Source: Caldicellulosiruptor hydrothermalis 108
GTDB lineage: Bacteria > Bacillota > Thermoanaerobacteria > Caldicellulosiruptorales > Caldicellulosiruptoraceae
Assembly (NCBI RefSeq): GCF_000166355.1
Contig: NC_014652.1
Location: 1,648,928-1,712,927, forward strand
Length of the DNA stretch: 64,000 nt
Direction: 5' to 3'
Of the stretch, positions 9,210 to 17,965 are shown piece after piece. How positions within the stretch are numbered: the stretch's first letter is position 1; every line of letters starts with the position of its first letter. The notes below the pieces were generated by a model. It was not told where the DNA came from. It worked only from the letters and a program-made list of their open reading frames with translations, and made no database searches. The position numbers and the translations under genes were made by a program.

Positions 9210-12200
9210 TCATTTTGTTTGAAACAATTTTTTAATTTCATCTTGTGACAAGGAAATATCATAAATTTTTAATTCATCTATCATACCTTTAAATGGAGCA
9301 TCCCACCAATTTACCCCTAAGGTGAAGATTCCATCATAAGAATTAAATATGTTAGGTACGCCAGTTCCTTCAAATTTCTTTTCTCCATCAACATAAACTG
9401 TCAAATTTCCTCTCTTTACTGTAAAAGCTATATGGGTCCATGTATTAGGATTTATTTTTACACCAGTCCCACCATCTATCCATCTTTCACTTCCAGACCA
9501 TACCATTATACTGTTATCTACACCGTTGTGACCATAAGGGACAACACTAATCCATTTCGTTTGGCTCATTGCCCCAAAAAATGTTGGTGTAAACATTGTG
9601 AGTTTTTCAGCGTATACCCATAGAGATACTGTATACTCATAACTTGAAATAAGCCCATTCGGCAATCGAACACCTGAATTTCCATCCAAATATACAGCTT
9701 TACCCACAACTCCTTCACCATAAGAAATCTGACCACCCGGTACATCAATTTTATTGCCTATTACAACTCCTTCATTGAAATTACCCGTAGAATCCTGAAG
9801 ATTATCTTCAAATTTAAACCATGCAATTAAACCGCCTTCCTTTACTTTATCTCCTGCCAAAACTTTAATTTCATCTTGCAAGAGTGCTCTATCATATATT
9901 CTTAATTCATCGATTTTCCCTTTAAATGGCGGATCCCACCAGTTTACACCTAACGCAAAGATACCGCCAGGTTTTTTGCTAAATCTATCAGGGAAATTAC
10001 TACCTTCAAAAACAAGTCTTCCATTCATGTAAACTTTCACTATACCATTATCTACTGTAATTGCTACATGAGTCCACTCGCCAATCTTTACGTTATTACT
10101 GCATATCCCATCATACCATGGGTCAGAACCTGACCAGAGGATACTGCTAGCGCCATCCCAACCACGTGGTGTAAAACTAATCCATGAGTTCTCATTATAT
10201 GCTCCAAAAAAGGTAGTTGTAAACTGGGTTAATTGTTCAGCATAAACCCAGAAAGAAACAGTATAAGTCCAATCTTTAATCAAATCATCTGGTAATCTAA
10301 TTCCTGATTCACCATCAAAAACTGCTGAATTACCTTTTATTCCTTCACTAAAGGTAATATTCCCACCTTCATTGTTTATCCTATTTCCTGTAACAATACC
10401 TGGACCAACCTTACCGGTTGCCTCATTTAGATTCCCGTCAAATGGATAATAAGCAATAAGACTTAAATCATTATCGGGGTCAAATTTACTGCCTGTAACA
10501 AGTACTTCAAATTGTTTTGTTCTTGTCACACCACCATAAGTTACAGTAGCTGTGAGAACAACTTTTGTTGAATTTTCAGGCCTTGATATAATTATTCCGG
10601 AATCTGATAAAATATCTGGATTATCACTATGCCATTGGATAGGAACATTCAAGTAACCAATTGTTGGTAGTGATATACCTTCGTTTCCAACAGTTGTTGG
10701 TATACTAATGCTATTAATTACAACATCAGCAAGAGCGCTTTTGTTGATTTGTTTTAACCAAATAGAAACTCCTTTTTGTGATAGTCCGCTAAATGTCATA
10801 ACATAACTTTTGGTTGTTGGGTCCCAACATTTAACAAACACACCCTTATATATCTCTTGCGTTTTTACCCCATTTTCATTTGATTCGAGGACAATTTCAC
10901 CATAATAATCCCCCTTCAAGTTCCATGTTCCATAAACATCGCCACTTACTGTTCCATCATTGTTGAGATTGATAATAGAAGCTCCTTTGATTTTTGGACT
11001 TATATCTTTCCCATGATTGATATACAAGTATTCTCCCACAATATCTTGAGTTTTTACTTTTACTGCTTTTTCTCCAACATAAGGAGAAGGAGCAACAACT
11101 GGCCACCCATCTTCATTGAAAAATAATTGATGAACTCTTACTTCATGTTGTTCTCCTTTTCCTGGAAATCTTGTATGGAATATTAAATAATATTTGCCTG
11201 TTTGTGGATCATAATATGCTGAATTATGTCCTGGTGAAACATATCCATAACCTGGTCCATTCACATTTTGTGGATTTGTATCAAATAGGAAATTACCAAT
11301 AAGTTTAACTCCATAGGGCTCAATGGAAGCATCGTCAAAAAATGAACCTTCTTTTCCTTTACATTCTATCATGTCGTGTCCTTCTGAATCATAGTAAGGC
11401 CCATCAGGATTTTTTGAACGTGCAACTCTAATATTATACCCCCCATCAGAAGCAAGACCACCAAAGCTCAAGAATAAGTAGTAATAATCTGTTTGAGGAT
11501 TGTAAAGTATAAACGGTCCTTCGATTCTGCTATGATTACCCCCTACTAACTTCTTACCGTAACCCTGACCAGGTAACGGCAACCCTGTTTCTGGATCCAG
11601 TTGTAAAATGAAAATACCACCCGAATACGATCCATATACCATCCACAACTTACCCTCTTTGTCATAGAATACATGTGGATCAACTACATTTGGATGCTTT
11701 GTCGCATCATAAGGAGTTCCGTCTTCACTGGTTCCTTTCATACCTGATTTCAAAATAATTCCAAGATTCCTGTATGGACCTTCTACATTATCTGCCACTG
11801 CTATGCCCAATGCAGAAAGTGGAGAATCTCCTTTGCATGCACAATAGTACATATAGAATTTGCCATTTTTAAGTTGAACAACATGAGGAGCCCATAATGT
11901 GTTTGTTTGAGCCCATTCAAATGTTTCTGCAAGCTCAGTAAATACATTGGGTATTATTTTATTATCGTTACGAACCCCAGAATCAATCAATTCCCATTGC
12001 ATTAAATCTTTGCTTTTTGCTGCTGCTAAGTGAGAACCAAAAATATAGTAGGTATCATTTACTTTAATTACAGAAGGATCATGAACTGAGACATTTTTAA
12101 ATGCAGGACTTTCAGGCAAATAAACACTTTCCTCGGTTGTTTGGTTCTCATTGTTTTGTTGAGAAGTCCCTGAGCTACCACTTGTCTGTTGATTACTACC

Positions 12201-13532
12201 TTGCTGAGTCTGATTAGTAGAAGAGGTTTGATTAGAACTTGTTTGTATATAAGTCACTATTGGATTTGTAGATAATTTTTCATCGGTTTGCTTTTCAGAG
12301 GCTTTTTTACCCTCTTCTTCTTTAAATTCATTTTTCTCTTTCTGAACTACCTTTACATTTACAACAACTTTACTCTTGTCTATTAAAGGTTCATTTTCCA
12401 AAATGCCATTTCCCGTAATTCTTACATTAGATGTAGCTTTTAAATTTACAACTTTTGTATTTGACTCAAGCTTTACCTCTTGTCGGTCCCCATTAATTTC
12501 AACATTCTCAAATTGTCCATTTAAAATAACTATCGAATTTGGTAGATTATTGTCTATCTTAATATTCAAAAATCCTTTACTTGATATTTTTTCTTCCTCT
12601 AAGATAGCTCCACTTTTAACAATTACGTTGGGAATATTAGTTTCTCCTATTGTAATAACTCTCACTGTCCCGTTTTTCTTATCTATAATTAATTGTCCTT
12701 CTAAGTTAACATTTTCAAGTTTAATACTGTTAATTCCTCCACCTTTTATAAGTATTCTACCTTTAACGTCAACATTTTTAAGATAGACTTCACCCTCACC
12801 AATACCCTCTGTTAAATACAAATCACCTTCCAGCCTCATATTATTGAGTTGAACATCACTTGTATTGACTACAATATTCCCTTTTACTTGACCTGAATAT
12901 ATTCCTGGTTTGTTCTTCAAATCAAACACTAAATTGTCTAACAATTTAACTGCTTCTCCTCTCGTTAAATATCCAAGAGGATCAATTTTCCTGCCTGGTT
13001 TTCCTCTCATGTATCCCAGCTGAACTAGTGAGGCAATACTGTCTTTGTATTCCTCAGCTATCTGTTGAGAATCACTAAATGCCTCTAATACTTTCTTGTC
13101 CCCTGCAGGCAAATCAAAAGCCTTTGCTAAAATATACGCTACTTCTTGTCTTGTTATATATCCATTTAGCATATAAACATCAACTATCTCTTGATCAATT
13201 AACCCTGCCCCAACTGCCTTTAAAATAAATTCTTTTTGCCAATTTTCTTCTTTAATTGCTTGGTTTAATTCTGGAGGAATATACTCGTAATTAAAAATTC
13301 TACATAGTAATGCTAAAAATTCTCCAATTGTTATATTCTTGCTGAGTTTTAAAGATCCGTCGGGATATCCTTTTAACACTTCTCTTTCTACCCACTTTTT
13401 AGCACTCAAATTTGCCCAATGACTTTCATTATCTACATACGCTAAGGCAGGAATGAAAAACAAAAAAATTATGCAGAATATTACTGTTATGGCACAAACC
13501 TTTACTAAAAATTTTCTTTTTGATAAAATCAT
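9210..13532 (-). CDS. S-layer-anchored multidomain GH43 hydrolase (SLH, solenoid, GH43, Ig-like, two LamG)
   Basis: A 1440-residue secreted enzyme probably held on the cell surface. The order is: signal peptide (1-31, ends PALA), three SLH-like repeats (~33-210) for cell-wall attachment, a beta-solenoid-like region of short hydrophobic strands (~212-395), an Lys/Glu then Thr/Ser/Asn/Gln-rich linker (~396-470), and the GH43 catalytic domain (~475-815) with base D485 (VSVHDPSV), modulator D618 (NVVDPHVF) and acid E671 (SRIEGPFIL). An arabinanase-type C-terminal domain (~816-930), an atypical Ig-like domain (~932-1015) and two LamG-type modules (~1025-1225, ~1233-1438) follow. The LamG modules look like a tandem duplication (both contain GVNWWD and PFKG). 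AAAGGAGG precedes the ATG. An IS lies just upstream, so its native promoter is uncertain. Arabinan as substrate is inferred. Confidence 0.9.
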   Translation of the reverse strand: MILSKRKFLVKVCAITVIFCIIFLFFIPALAYVDNESHWANLSAKKWVEREVLKGYPDGSLKLSKNITIGEFLALLCRIFNYEYIPPELNQAIKEENWQKEFILKAVGAGLIDQEIVDVYMLNGYITRQEVAYILAKAFDLPAGDKKVLEAFSDSQQIAEEYKDSIASLVQLGYMRGKPGRKIDPLGYLTRGEAVKLLDNLVFDLKNKPGIYSGQVKGNIVVNTSDVQLNNMRLEGDLYLTEGIGEGEVYLKNVDVKGRILIKGGGINSIKLENVNLEGQLIIDKKNGTVRVITIGETNIPNVIVKSGAILEEEKISSKGFLNIKIDNNLPNSIVILNGQFENVEINGDRQEVKLESNTKVVNLKATSNVRITGNGILENEPLIDKSKVVVNVKVVQKEKNEFKEEEGKKASEKQTDEKLSTNPIVTYIQTSSNQTSSTNQTQQGSNQQTSGSSGTSQQNNENQTTEESVYLPESPAFKNVSVHDPSVIKVNDTYYIFGSHLAAAKSKDLMQWELIDSGVRNDNKIIPNVFTELAETFEWAQTNTLWAPHVVQLKNGKFYMYYCACKGDSPLSALGIAVADNVEGPYRNLGIILKSGMKGTSEDGTPYDATKHPNVVDPHVFYDKEGKLWMVYGSYSGGIFILQLDPETGLPLPGQGYGKKLVGGNHSRIEGPFILYNPQTDYYYLFLSFGGLASDGGYNIRVARSKNPDGPYYDSEGHDMIECKGKEGSFFDDASIEPYGVKLIGNFLFDTNPQNVNGPGYGYVSPGHNSAYYDPQTGKYYLIFHTRFPGKGEQHEVRVHQLFFNEDGWPVVAPSPYVGEKAVKVKTQDIVGEYLYINHGKDISPKIKGASIINLNNDGTVSGDVYGTWNLKGDYYGEIVLESNENGVKTQEIYKGVFVKCWDPTTKSYVMTFSGLSQKGVSIWLKQINKSALADVVINSISIPTTVGNEGISLPTIGYLNVPIQWHSDNPDILSDSGIIISRPENSTKVVLTATVTYGGVTRTKQFEVLVTGSKFDPDNDLSLIAYYPFDGNLNEATGKVGPGIVTGNRINNEGGNITFSEGIKGNSAVFDGESGIRLPDDLIKDWTYTVSFWVYAEQLTQFTTTFFGAYNENSWISFTPRGWDGASSILWSGSDPWYDGICSNNVKIGEWTHVAITVDNGIVKVYMNGRLVFEGSNFPDRFSKKPGGIFALGVNWWDPPFKGKIDELRIYDRALLQDEIKVLAGDKVKEGGLIAWFKFEDNLQDSTGNFNEGVVIGNKIDVPGGQISYGEGVVGKAVYLDGNSGVRLPNGLISSYEYTVSLWVYAEKLTMFTPTFFGAMSQTKWISVVPYGHNGVDNSIMVWSGSERWIDGGTGVKINPNTWTHIAFTVKRGNLTVYVDGEKKFEGTGVPNIFNSYDGIFTLGVNWWDAPFKGMIDELKIYDISLSQDEIKKLFQTK

Positions 13533-13548
13533 ATTTTTCCTCCTTTCT

Positions 13549-13566
13549 ACTTATTTCTTTAAATGT
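13549..13566. repeat. 18-bp direct repeat, left copy
   Basis: ACTTATTTCTTTAAATGT occurs here, in the leader of the S-layer GH43 gene, and again identically at 15398-15415 beyond the transposase. It is too long for a typical target duplication and the copies are 1849 bases apart. It may record a rearrangement when the IS arrived. Confidence 0.8.
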
Positions 13567-13579
13567 AGCCTTTTGCAAA

Positions 13580-13598
13580 AACGCTCAAGATGAGCGTT
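13580..13598. repeat. palindrome AACGCTCA-N3-TGAGCGTT
   Basis: Perfect 8-bp arms with a 3-base spacer lie next to the left 18-bp repeat. A related palindrome (AACTGCTC-N5-GAGCAGTT) lies next to the right repeat. It could be an IS-end hairpin, an operator or a leader hairpin of the S-layer gene; none is proven. Confidence 0.6.
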
Positions 13599-13632
13599 AT
13601 CAAGCTTTACATAGAATCAAAAAAGACTGGTC

Positions 13633-13695
13633 ACCCTCCTCATAATTGTAGTAAAATATGATTATATAAAACAAATTTTCTACTATGAGGAGGGT
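13633..13695 (+). promoter_or_regulatory. hairpin that can mask the transposase Shine-Dalgarno
   Basis: ACCCTCCTCATA (13633-13644) is a perfect 12-bp complement of TATGAGGAGGGT (13684-13695), which contains the transposase ribosome-binding site GAGGAGGG. Read-through transcripts would fold and hide the site. A transcript starting inside the loop would lack the 5' arm and be translated. This resembles the known protection of IS10/IS50 transposases against outside transcription. Confidence 0.65.
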
Positions 13696-13701
13696 TCCAA
13701 A

Positions 13702-15132
13702 ATGTTCAACACCAAACCTAAACAACTTTCTTTCATAGACCTATTCTCCCACCTAAAGGCTTTGGCTCTCTACAAGCCTGAAAGCCTCTTGGGCTTGTTC
13801 AATAAATTCATTGACTTGTCACATTATATACCTTCTTCTTTCTACAATGCCTACTACAAATATTTCGGTAAGCATAGATACTTCTCTTTAGAATCTATGC
13901 TTTGTTGCTTCCTCGTCCAAAAATTGCTCAAACTCAATACTTTAACTCAGCTTCGTGCTGTCTTACTCAACTCATTCGAACTTCGCTCATTTTGTAATCT
14001 TCATGGCAATGTCCCTTCTATCTCTACTCTCTCTCGCTTTAGAAAAATATTTGCAAGTGAAATCCATAAACTTTTTCAAAATATCTCTATCCATGCACAT
14101 AATATTTCCATCCAACAATGCCCTCAAGATTCTTCAATCTTAATCTTCGACACAACAGGTATTGTCCCAAAGGTTCGTGAAAACAATCCTAAATTCATTC
14201 ATCTACTGCTGAAAAATACCTCAAAAGCTAACCCTGAACTTCCCTCTGAAAAAGTCTACTCTCTCGTTTATTCTTCTTTGCCTAAAACTGCTAACGCTAA
14301 TTCTAACATCCGTCTTATGTTTGTAAATGGCCATTTCTGCTGGGCTTTAAAATTTGCAGTCATTACCAACGCTCTCGGTATCCCTTTAGCTTTAGTACCT
14401 CTGTTTAACTATGATTCCCCTTCCTCTGACCCACAAGAAGCAAAAGCTATCTCCGACTCTAAAGGTTTAATTCCTTCGCTCGAAACTTTATTCTCTTATA
14501 TCCCCAAAAATTTCTCCACTTTCATCGCCGACAGTGCTTTGGATTCCCACAACATATACTCCACTTTAAAAAATACCTTTAACTTCTCCAAAATCGTTAT
14601 TCCACTAAATACAAGAGCTTCTAAAAATACTACACCTACATCAGACCCCAATATCGTTATTTCTGAAGATGGTATCCCTATCTGCAAAAAGTTCAACAAA
14701 CCTTTTAAACCCGAAGGCAAATGTCAGGGTAAAAATCGCTCTTTGCGCCTTAAATGGACTTGCCCTATGTCACAATACAAAGATGGCAAACGCATCTGCT
14801 CTTGCCCTCAGCCTTGTACTACCTCTAAATCGGGTAGAATGTTCTATACATACCCAGATAACTTTCGCTCTTTCCCAGGTATCAACAGAAATTCACAAGA
14901 GTTTTTTGACCTCTACAAAAAACGTGTCGCTGTAGAGCAGACTATTTACCACCTGAAATCCTACATGGGCTCTGATACTATCTCTACTTATGACCATATT
15001 TCTATTTTCTCTGATTTCTTGCTATCTGCCATTACTTTCTCGCTCTTGTTTATTCTCGCTCACAATATCAAACTCTATTGCTCTAAATTGACTATCAAAA
15101 AACTTAACAAGCTCAAAAAACTTATCGCTTAA
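13702..15132 (+). mobile_element. DDE transposase of an intact insertion sequence
   Basis: A complete 476-residue transposase of the IS4/IS1182-like DDE superfamily. The N-terminal half is an InsH-like DNA-binding region (SLESMLCCFLVQ, PSISTLSRFRK). The catalytic residues are likely D150 (LIFDTTG), D277 (FIADSALD) and E412 (VAVEQTIYHLK). A Cys cluster (~354-371: CPMSQY, CSCPQPC) sits between the second Asp and the Glu. No stop or frameshift breaks the frame, so it may be active. It runs opposite to its neighbours and splits the S-layer GH43 gene from the second transporter. I could not identify terminal inverted repeats or a target duplication, so the element limits are unknown; the span given is the coding region. 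The exact IS family is unsure. Confidence 0.85.
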
Positions 15133-15334
15133 TACTACTATTTTTTAAATCTATTTCTTACAAAAAATTTCTGGTTTTGTTTTTACTTAACCTTCTAAAA
15201 CAAGGAGTTAAGAAGGCTTAGGATATTATTGTCTTTTTTGAAGTTGTTAATTTTTGTCATATGTTTGTTGCTGATTATTTTTGTTGGTATTGATAATATT
15301 TGGTTTTCACTTCTCTTTTCTTTTTGTATCTTGA

Positions 15335-15610
15335 TTGTATTTCATGTTAGTATTGGTGCCTTTTACCTTCAATCACCACCTATTTTGCAAACGCCTAACT
15401 TATTTCTTTAAATGTGCAAACTGCTCATTACGAGCAGTTGAAAGCTGTTATGAATACAAAAGCGTCACTCTCCATCCAAATGGCTTTAGTGTTAATTTTA
15501 AAAGACCAATACAAGAATACCCTACACCTAGCAGTAAAGATAATAATTTAAACTTCCATCTTAAATACAACTCTTTTCAAAAGAAAAACTGGAGACTTAA
15601 TATTGTTTGA
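15335..15610 (+). CDS. possible small ORF or gene remnant, unrecognised
   Basis: An open frame of 91 codons with a hydrophobic N-terminal part and a more ordinary C-terminal half (VTLHPNGFSV, NFHLKYNSFQ). I do not recognise it. No good Shine-Dalgarno precedes its ATG, and the right 18-bp repeat lies inside it. It may be a fragment of a disrupted gene or chance coding. Confidence 0.2.
   Translation: MYFMLVLVPFTFNHHLFCKRLTYFFKCANCSLRAVESCYEYKSVTLHPNGFSVNFKRPIQEYPTPSSKDNNLNFHLKYNSFQKKNWRLNIV
15398..15415. repeat. 18-bp direct repeat, right copy
   Basis: Identical to 13549-13566. It is followed directly by the palindrome at 15419-15439, just as the left copy is followed by a palindrome. Confidence 0.8.
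15419..15439. repeat. palindrome AACTGCTC-N5-GAGCAGTT
   Basis: Perfect 8-bp arms with a 5-base spacer, three bases after the right 18-bp repeat. Compare the palindrome at 13580-13598. The role is unknown. Confidence 0.55.
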
Positions 15611-15617
15611 AACAATA
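15601..15617. repeat. 17-bp operator-like palindrome
   Basis: TATTGTTT-G-AAACAATA is a perfect inverted repeat with a single central base. It looks like a repressor operator but has no promoter or gene clearly beside it. Confidence 0.35.
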
Positions 15618-16066
15618 ATGGTGTATAAGATTTGGTGCTAATGTATTTTGGCTCCTTTTTGCAGCTGGTAACTAGTAATTTTAGGTATGTACGTTCCTTT
15701 ATTTGTCGAAAATGTTAAATCCCCCTCAAGATGTATTCGATAAATTACTAATTTATGGGATCACTTGACATCATTATCCAAATACCTGAATTTGTAACCC
15801 CGTCATCTTAGATATCTCTTTGAGTATATATCATACTCAGCTGTTATGAACATTAATTACAGTTAGGTTATGATAAATCATATAATGTGAATTTAGGTAA
15901 TGCCTTGGAATAAATAATTTTATTCATCTTCGAATCGCGATTTTCCCATAAGATTATCATTCACAGTGGTTATTTATATATCCAAATTAATATAGAAATC
16001 AAAACTAAATAGTTGCGGTTTCCAAAACTAATACTTTCTTCTCTAAAAATTCTATTATTATAAATT

Positions 16067-16921
16067 CTATTCTTTAATTCCACTAATCATTATTGATTCA
16101 ATTATTTGTTTTTGGAAAATCATAAATACCACAATTATTGGCAACATCGAAATTAATGAAGCTGCCATAATTAACGGATAATCATTTTGAATAGCATAAA
16201 AGGAATTAAATGAAGCAATAACAACCTGTATTGTCATTTTTTCAGGGGAATTTAAATATATCAAAGGAGCTAAATAATCGTTCCAAATACCCACAAACCA
16301 TAAAATTATTTGAGTAGCTACAGCATGTTTAACTAATGGTAAGATAATCTTGTAATACATCTTAAAATATCCACATCCATCAATTTTAGCTGCATCAATC
16401 AGTGAGTCAGAAATAGAAGTTATATTTTGTTTTAAGAAAAATATCATCATAACATTACCGAACATACCAGGAACAATTAAAGGCAACAAAGTATCTGTCC
16501 AATGAATTTTTGAAAACATAACAAATTGTGGTATCATTACTACAGGGTACGGAATCATTATTGTTCCTAATAACATCAAAAATATTTTATCTTTGCCCGG
16601 AAATTTTAATTTTGCAAACGAAAAGGCTGCAAGAGAAGAAGTAAATGTTCCTACACTTATTACTGTTGTAGCAACAATTAAACTATTTTTAAATCCTGAT
16701 AAAATTGGCCCTTTTTTAAATACATTAATAAAATTATTCCATTTTATAGGATTTGGAATCCAACGAGGAGGAAGTAAAAAAGCGGCCTCCTTCTCTTTTA
16801 AAGCAGTAGATAACATCCATAATAATGGTAAGATCATTATTATCGCACCAGCAGTAAGTATTAAGTAAGTTAATAAAGCCGTTATCACTCTCACATTCTT
16901 TTTTGTTAAACCAACATTCAT
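16067..16921 (-). CDS. carbohydrate ABC transporter permease, MalG/YtcP type (second system)
   Basis: A 284-residue CUT1 permease with six membrane segments. The EAA loop reads SLIDAAKIDGCGYFKMYY (~175-192), followed by the typical MalG C-terminus. It is the last gene of the second transporter operon (binding protein, MalF-type permease, this gene). GGAGTAGAG precedes the ATG. No terminator was seen after it. It again depends on an ATPase encoded elsewhere. The substrate is unknown, but proximity to the arabinan genes suggests a plant oligosaccharide. Confidence 0.9.
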   Translation of the reverse strand: MNVGLTKKNVRVITALLTYLILTAGAIIMILPLLWMLSTALKEKEAAFLLPPRWIPNPIKWNNFINVFKKGPILSGFKNSLIVATTVISVGTFTSSLAAFSFAKLKFPGKDKIFLMLLGTIMIPYPVVMIPQFVMFSKIHWTDTLLPLIVPGMFGNVMMIFFLKQNITSISDSLIDAAKIDGCGYFKMYYKIILPLVKHAVATQIILWFVGIWNDYLAPLIYLNSPEKMTIQVVIASFNSFYAIQNDYPLIMAASLISMLPIIVVFMIFQKQIIESIMISGIKE

Positions 16922-16951
16922 TGTATCTCTACTCCTTTTGAGCTTTTAAAT

Positions 16952-17839
16952 TTAATCCATACCATACACCCATTTATTAGCATATTTAAATTGGATAAGT
17001 GTTACAACAAATATTATCGCCCCCAGAATCCAAGCAACTGCACAAGCATACCCCATATCATAGTTAATAAAAGCTTTCTGCCATAAATAAAATACCACTG
17101 TTGCCGCACTATATTCCGGTCCCCCATTGTTAGCTAAAATCTGAGGTTCAACAAACATTTGCAATCCACCTATGCATGTTGTTACAACTATGTAAAAACT
17201 TGTTGGCGTTAATAAAGGCAATGTTATATAAATGAACTTCTTTAACGAGCTGGCACCATCAATTTCTGCTGCCTCATAATAAACATGTGGTATATTCTGA
17301 AGTCCAGCTAAATAGAGAAGAGTTGAATATCCTAAGCCTCGCCAAACAGTTACAATAATAATTGCTGGTTTTACCCATGTTGTATTATATAACCAATTGG
17401 GCCCTTGTATATGAAACAACTTATATAGCATGTTATTTAAAATACCATAATCCGGATTATATATCCATTGCCACAAGATTGCTATTGCTACTAATGAGGA
17501 AATATTGGGAATGTAATAAATTACTCTATAGATGCTTATACCTCTTAATTTCTGATTCATAAGTATTGCTAATATAATTGACAAAAACATTCCTATAGGT
17601 ATACCTATCATGTAGAAGATTGTATTATAAAGAGCTTTCCAAAATCGATCATCAAGTACAATTTCTTTATAGTTCTCTAATCCTATAAAACTTGGCTGGG
17701 TAAGACCATCCCAATCGGTAAAGCTGGCATAAAAGGAGTAAATTAATGGTCCCAACGCAAAGATAAAGAATTGGAGAATTGGCGCTAAAATAAATAAATA
17801 TCCTACCACTTTCTCTTTGTTATAAATTGAAAATTTCAT
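16952..17839 (-). CDS. carbohydrate ABC transporter permease, MalF/UgpA type (second system)
   Basis: A 295-residue CUT1 permease. The N-terminal segment (GYLFILAPILQFFIFALGP) is typical of the UgpA/MalF group, and the EAA loop is seen as VYYEAAEIDGASSLKKFIY (~193-211). It pairs with the MalG-type permease 30 bases downstream and with the binding protein upstream. The 126-base gap to the binding-protein gene contains two hairpins, the same layout as in the first transporter operon. Confidence 0.9.
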   Translation of the reverse strand: MKFSIYNKEKVVGYLFILAPILQFFIFALGPLIYSFYASFTDWDGLTQPSFIGLENYKEIVLDDRFWKALYNTIFYMIGIPIGMFLSIILAILMNQKLRGISIYRVIYYIPNISSLVAIAILWQWIYNPDYGILNNMLYKLFHIQGPNWLYNTTWVKPAIIIVTVWRGLGYSTLLYLAGLQNIPHVYYEAAEIDGASSLKKFIYITLPLLTPTSFYIVVTTCIGGLQMFVEPQILANNGGPEYSAATVVFYLWQKAFINYDMGYACAVAWILGAIIFVVTLIQFKYANKWVYGMD

Positions 17840-17879
17840 CTTTAAGACACCTGACCTTTTGAAATATATTCAAAAATAG

Positions 17880-17902
17880 TTGTTAGTATAATTCACTAAC
17901 AA
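17880..17902 (-). promoter_or_regulatory. second hairpin between binding protein and permease
   Basis: Perfect 8-bp arms TTGTTAGT / ACTAACAA with a 7-nt loop, about 40 bases before the permease start. It mirrors the AT-rich hairpin at 6285-6311 in the first transporter operon. Confidence 0.5.
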
Positions 17903-17913
17903 TTCAAAATGTG

Positions 17914-17948
17914 CCACTCCAGAGGCAATATGTTAACCTCTGGAGTGG
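17914..17948 (-). promoter_or_regulatory. strong stem-loop after the second binding-protein gene
   Basis: A perfect 12-bp stem (CCACTCCAGAGG / CCTCTGGAGTGG) with an 11-nt loop, 17 bases after the binding-protein stop. No U-run follows on the minus transcript. It likely stabilises the upstream message or attenuates the permeases. Confidence 0.7.
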
Positions 17949-17965
17949 AAAAATCGTTAAATAAT

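Larger units (their letters stand above)
15133..16066. other. gene-poor, AT-rich stretch beside the IS
   Basis: No convincing gene is seen in these 934 bases. Small plus-strand frames exist: a hydrophobic one at 15229-15411 from a TTG, and the 91-codon frame listed below. Palindromes occur at 15419-15439, 15601-15617 (TATTGTTT-G-AAACAATA) and 15821-15839 (TGAGTAT-N5-ATACTCA). The stretch may be decayed sequence left by IS activity plus the 3' flank of the permease operon, which has no clear terminator. Confidence 0.6.

Noticed and set aside
12376..12786. 136-codon plus-strand frame inside the S-layer GH43 gene
   Set aside because: It is antisense to the solenoid-like region of a clearly coding gene, and its composition is typical of a shadow frame.
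13532..13701. Terminal inverted repeats of the IS in the upstream gap
   Set aside because: The only strong inverted repeat (13633-13695) lies wholly upstream of the transposase and has no partner downstream, so it is read as a translation-blocking hairpin, not an IS end.
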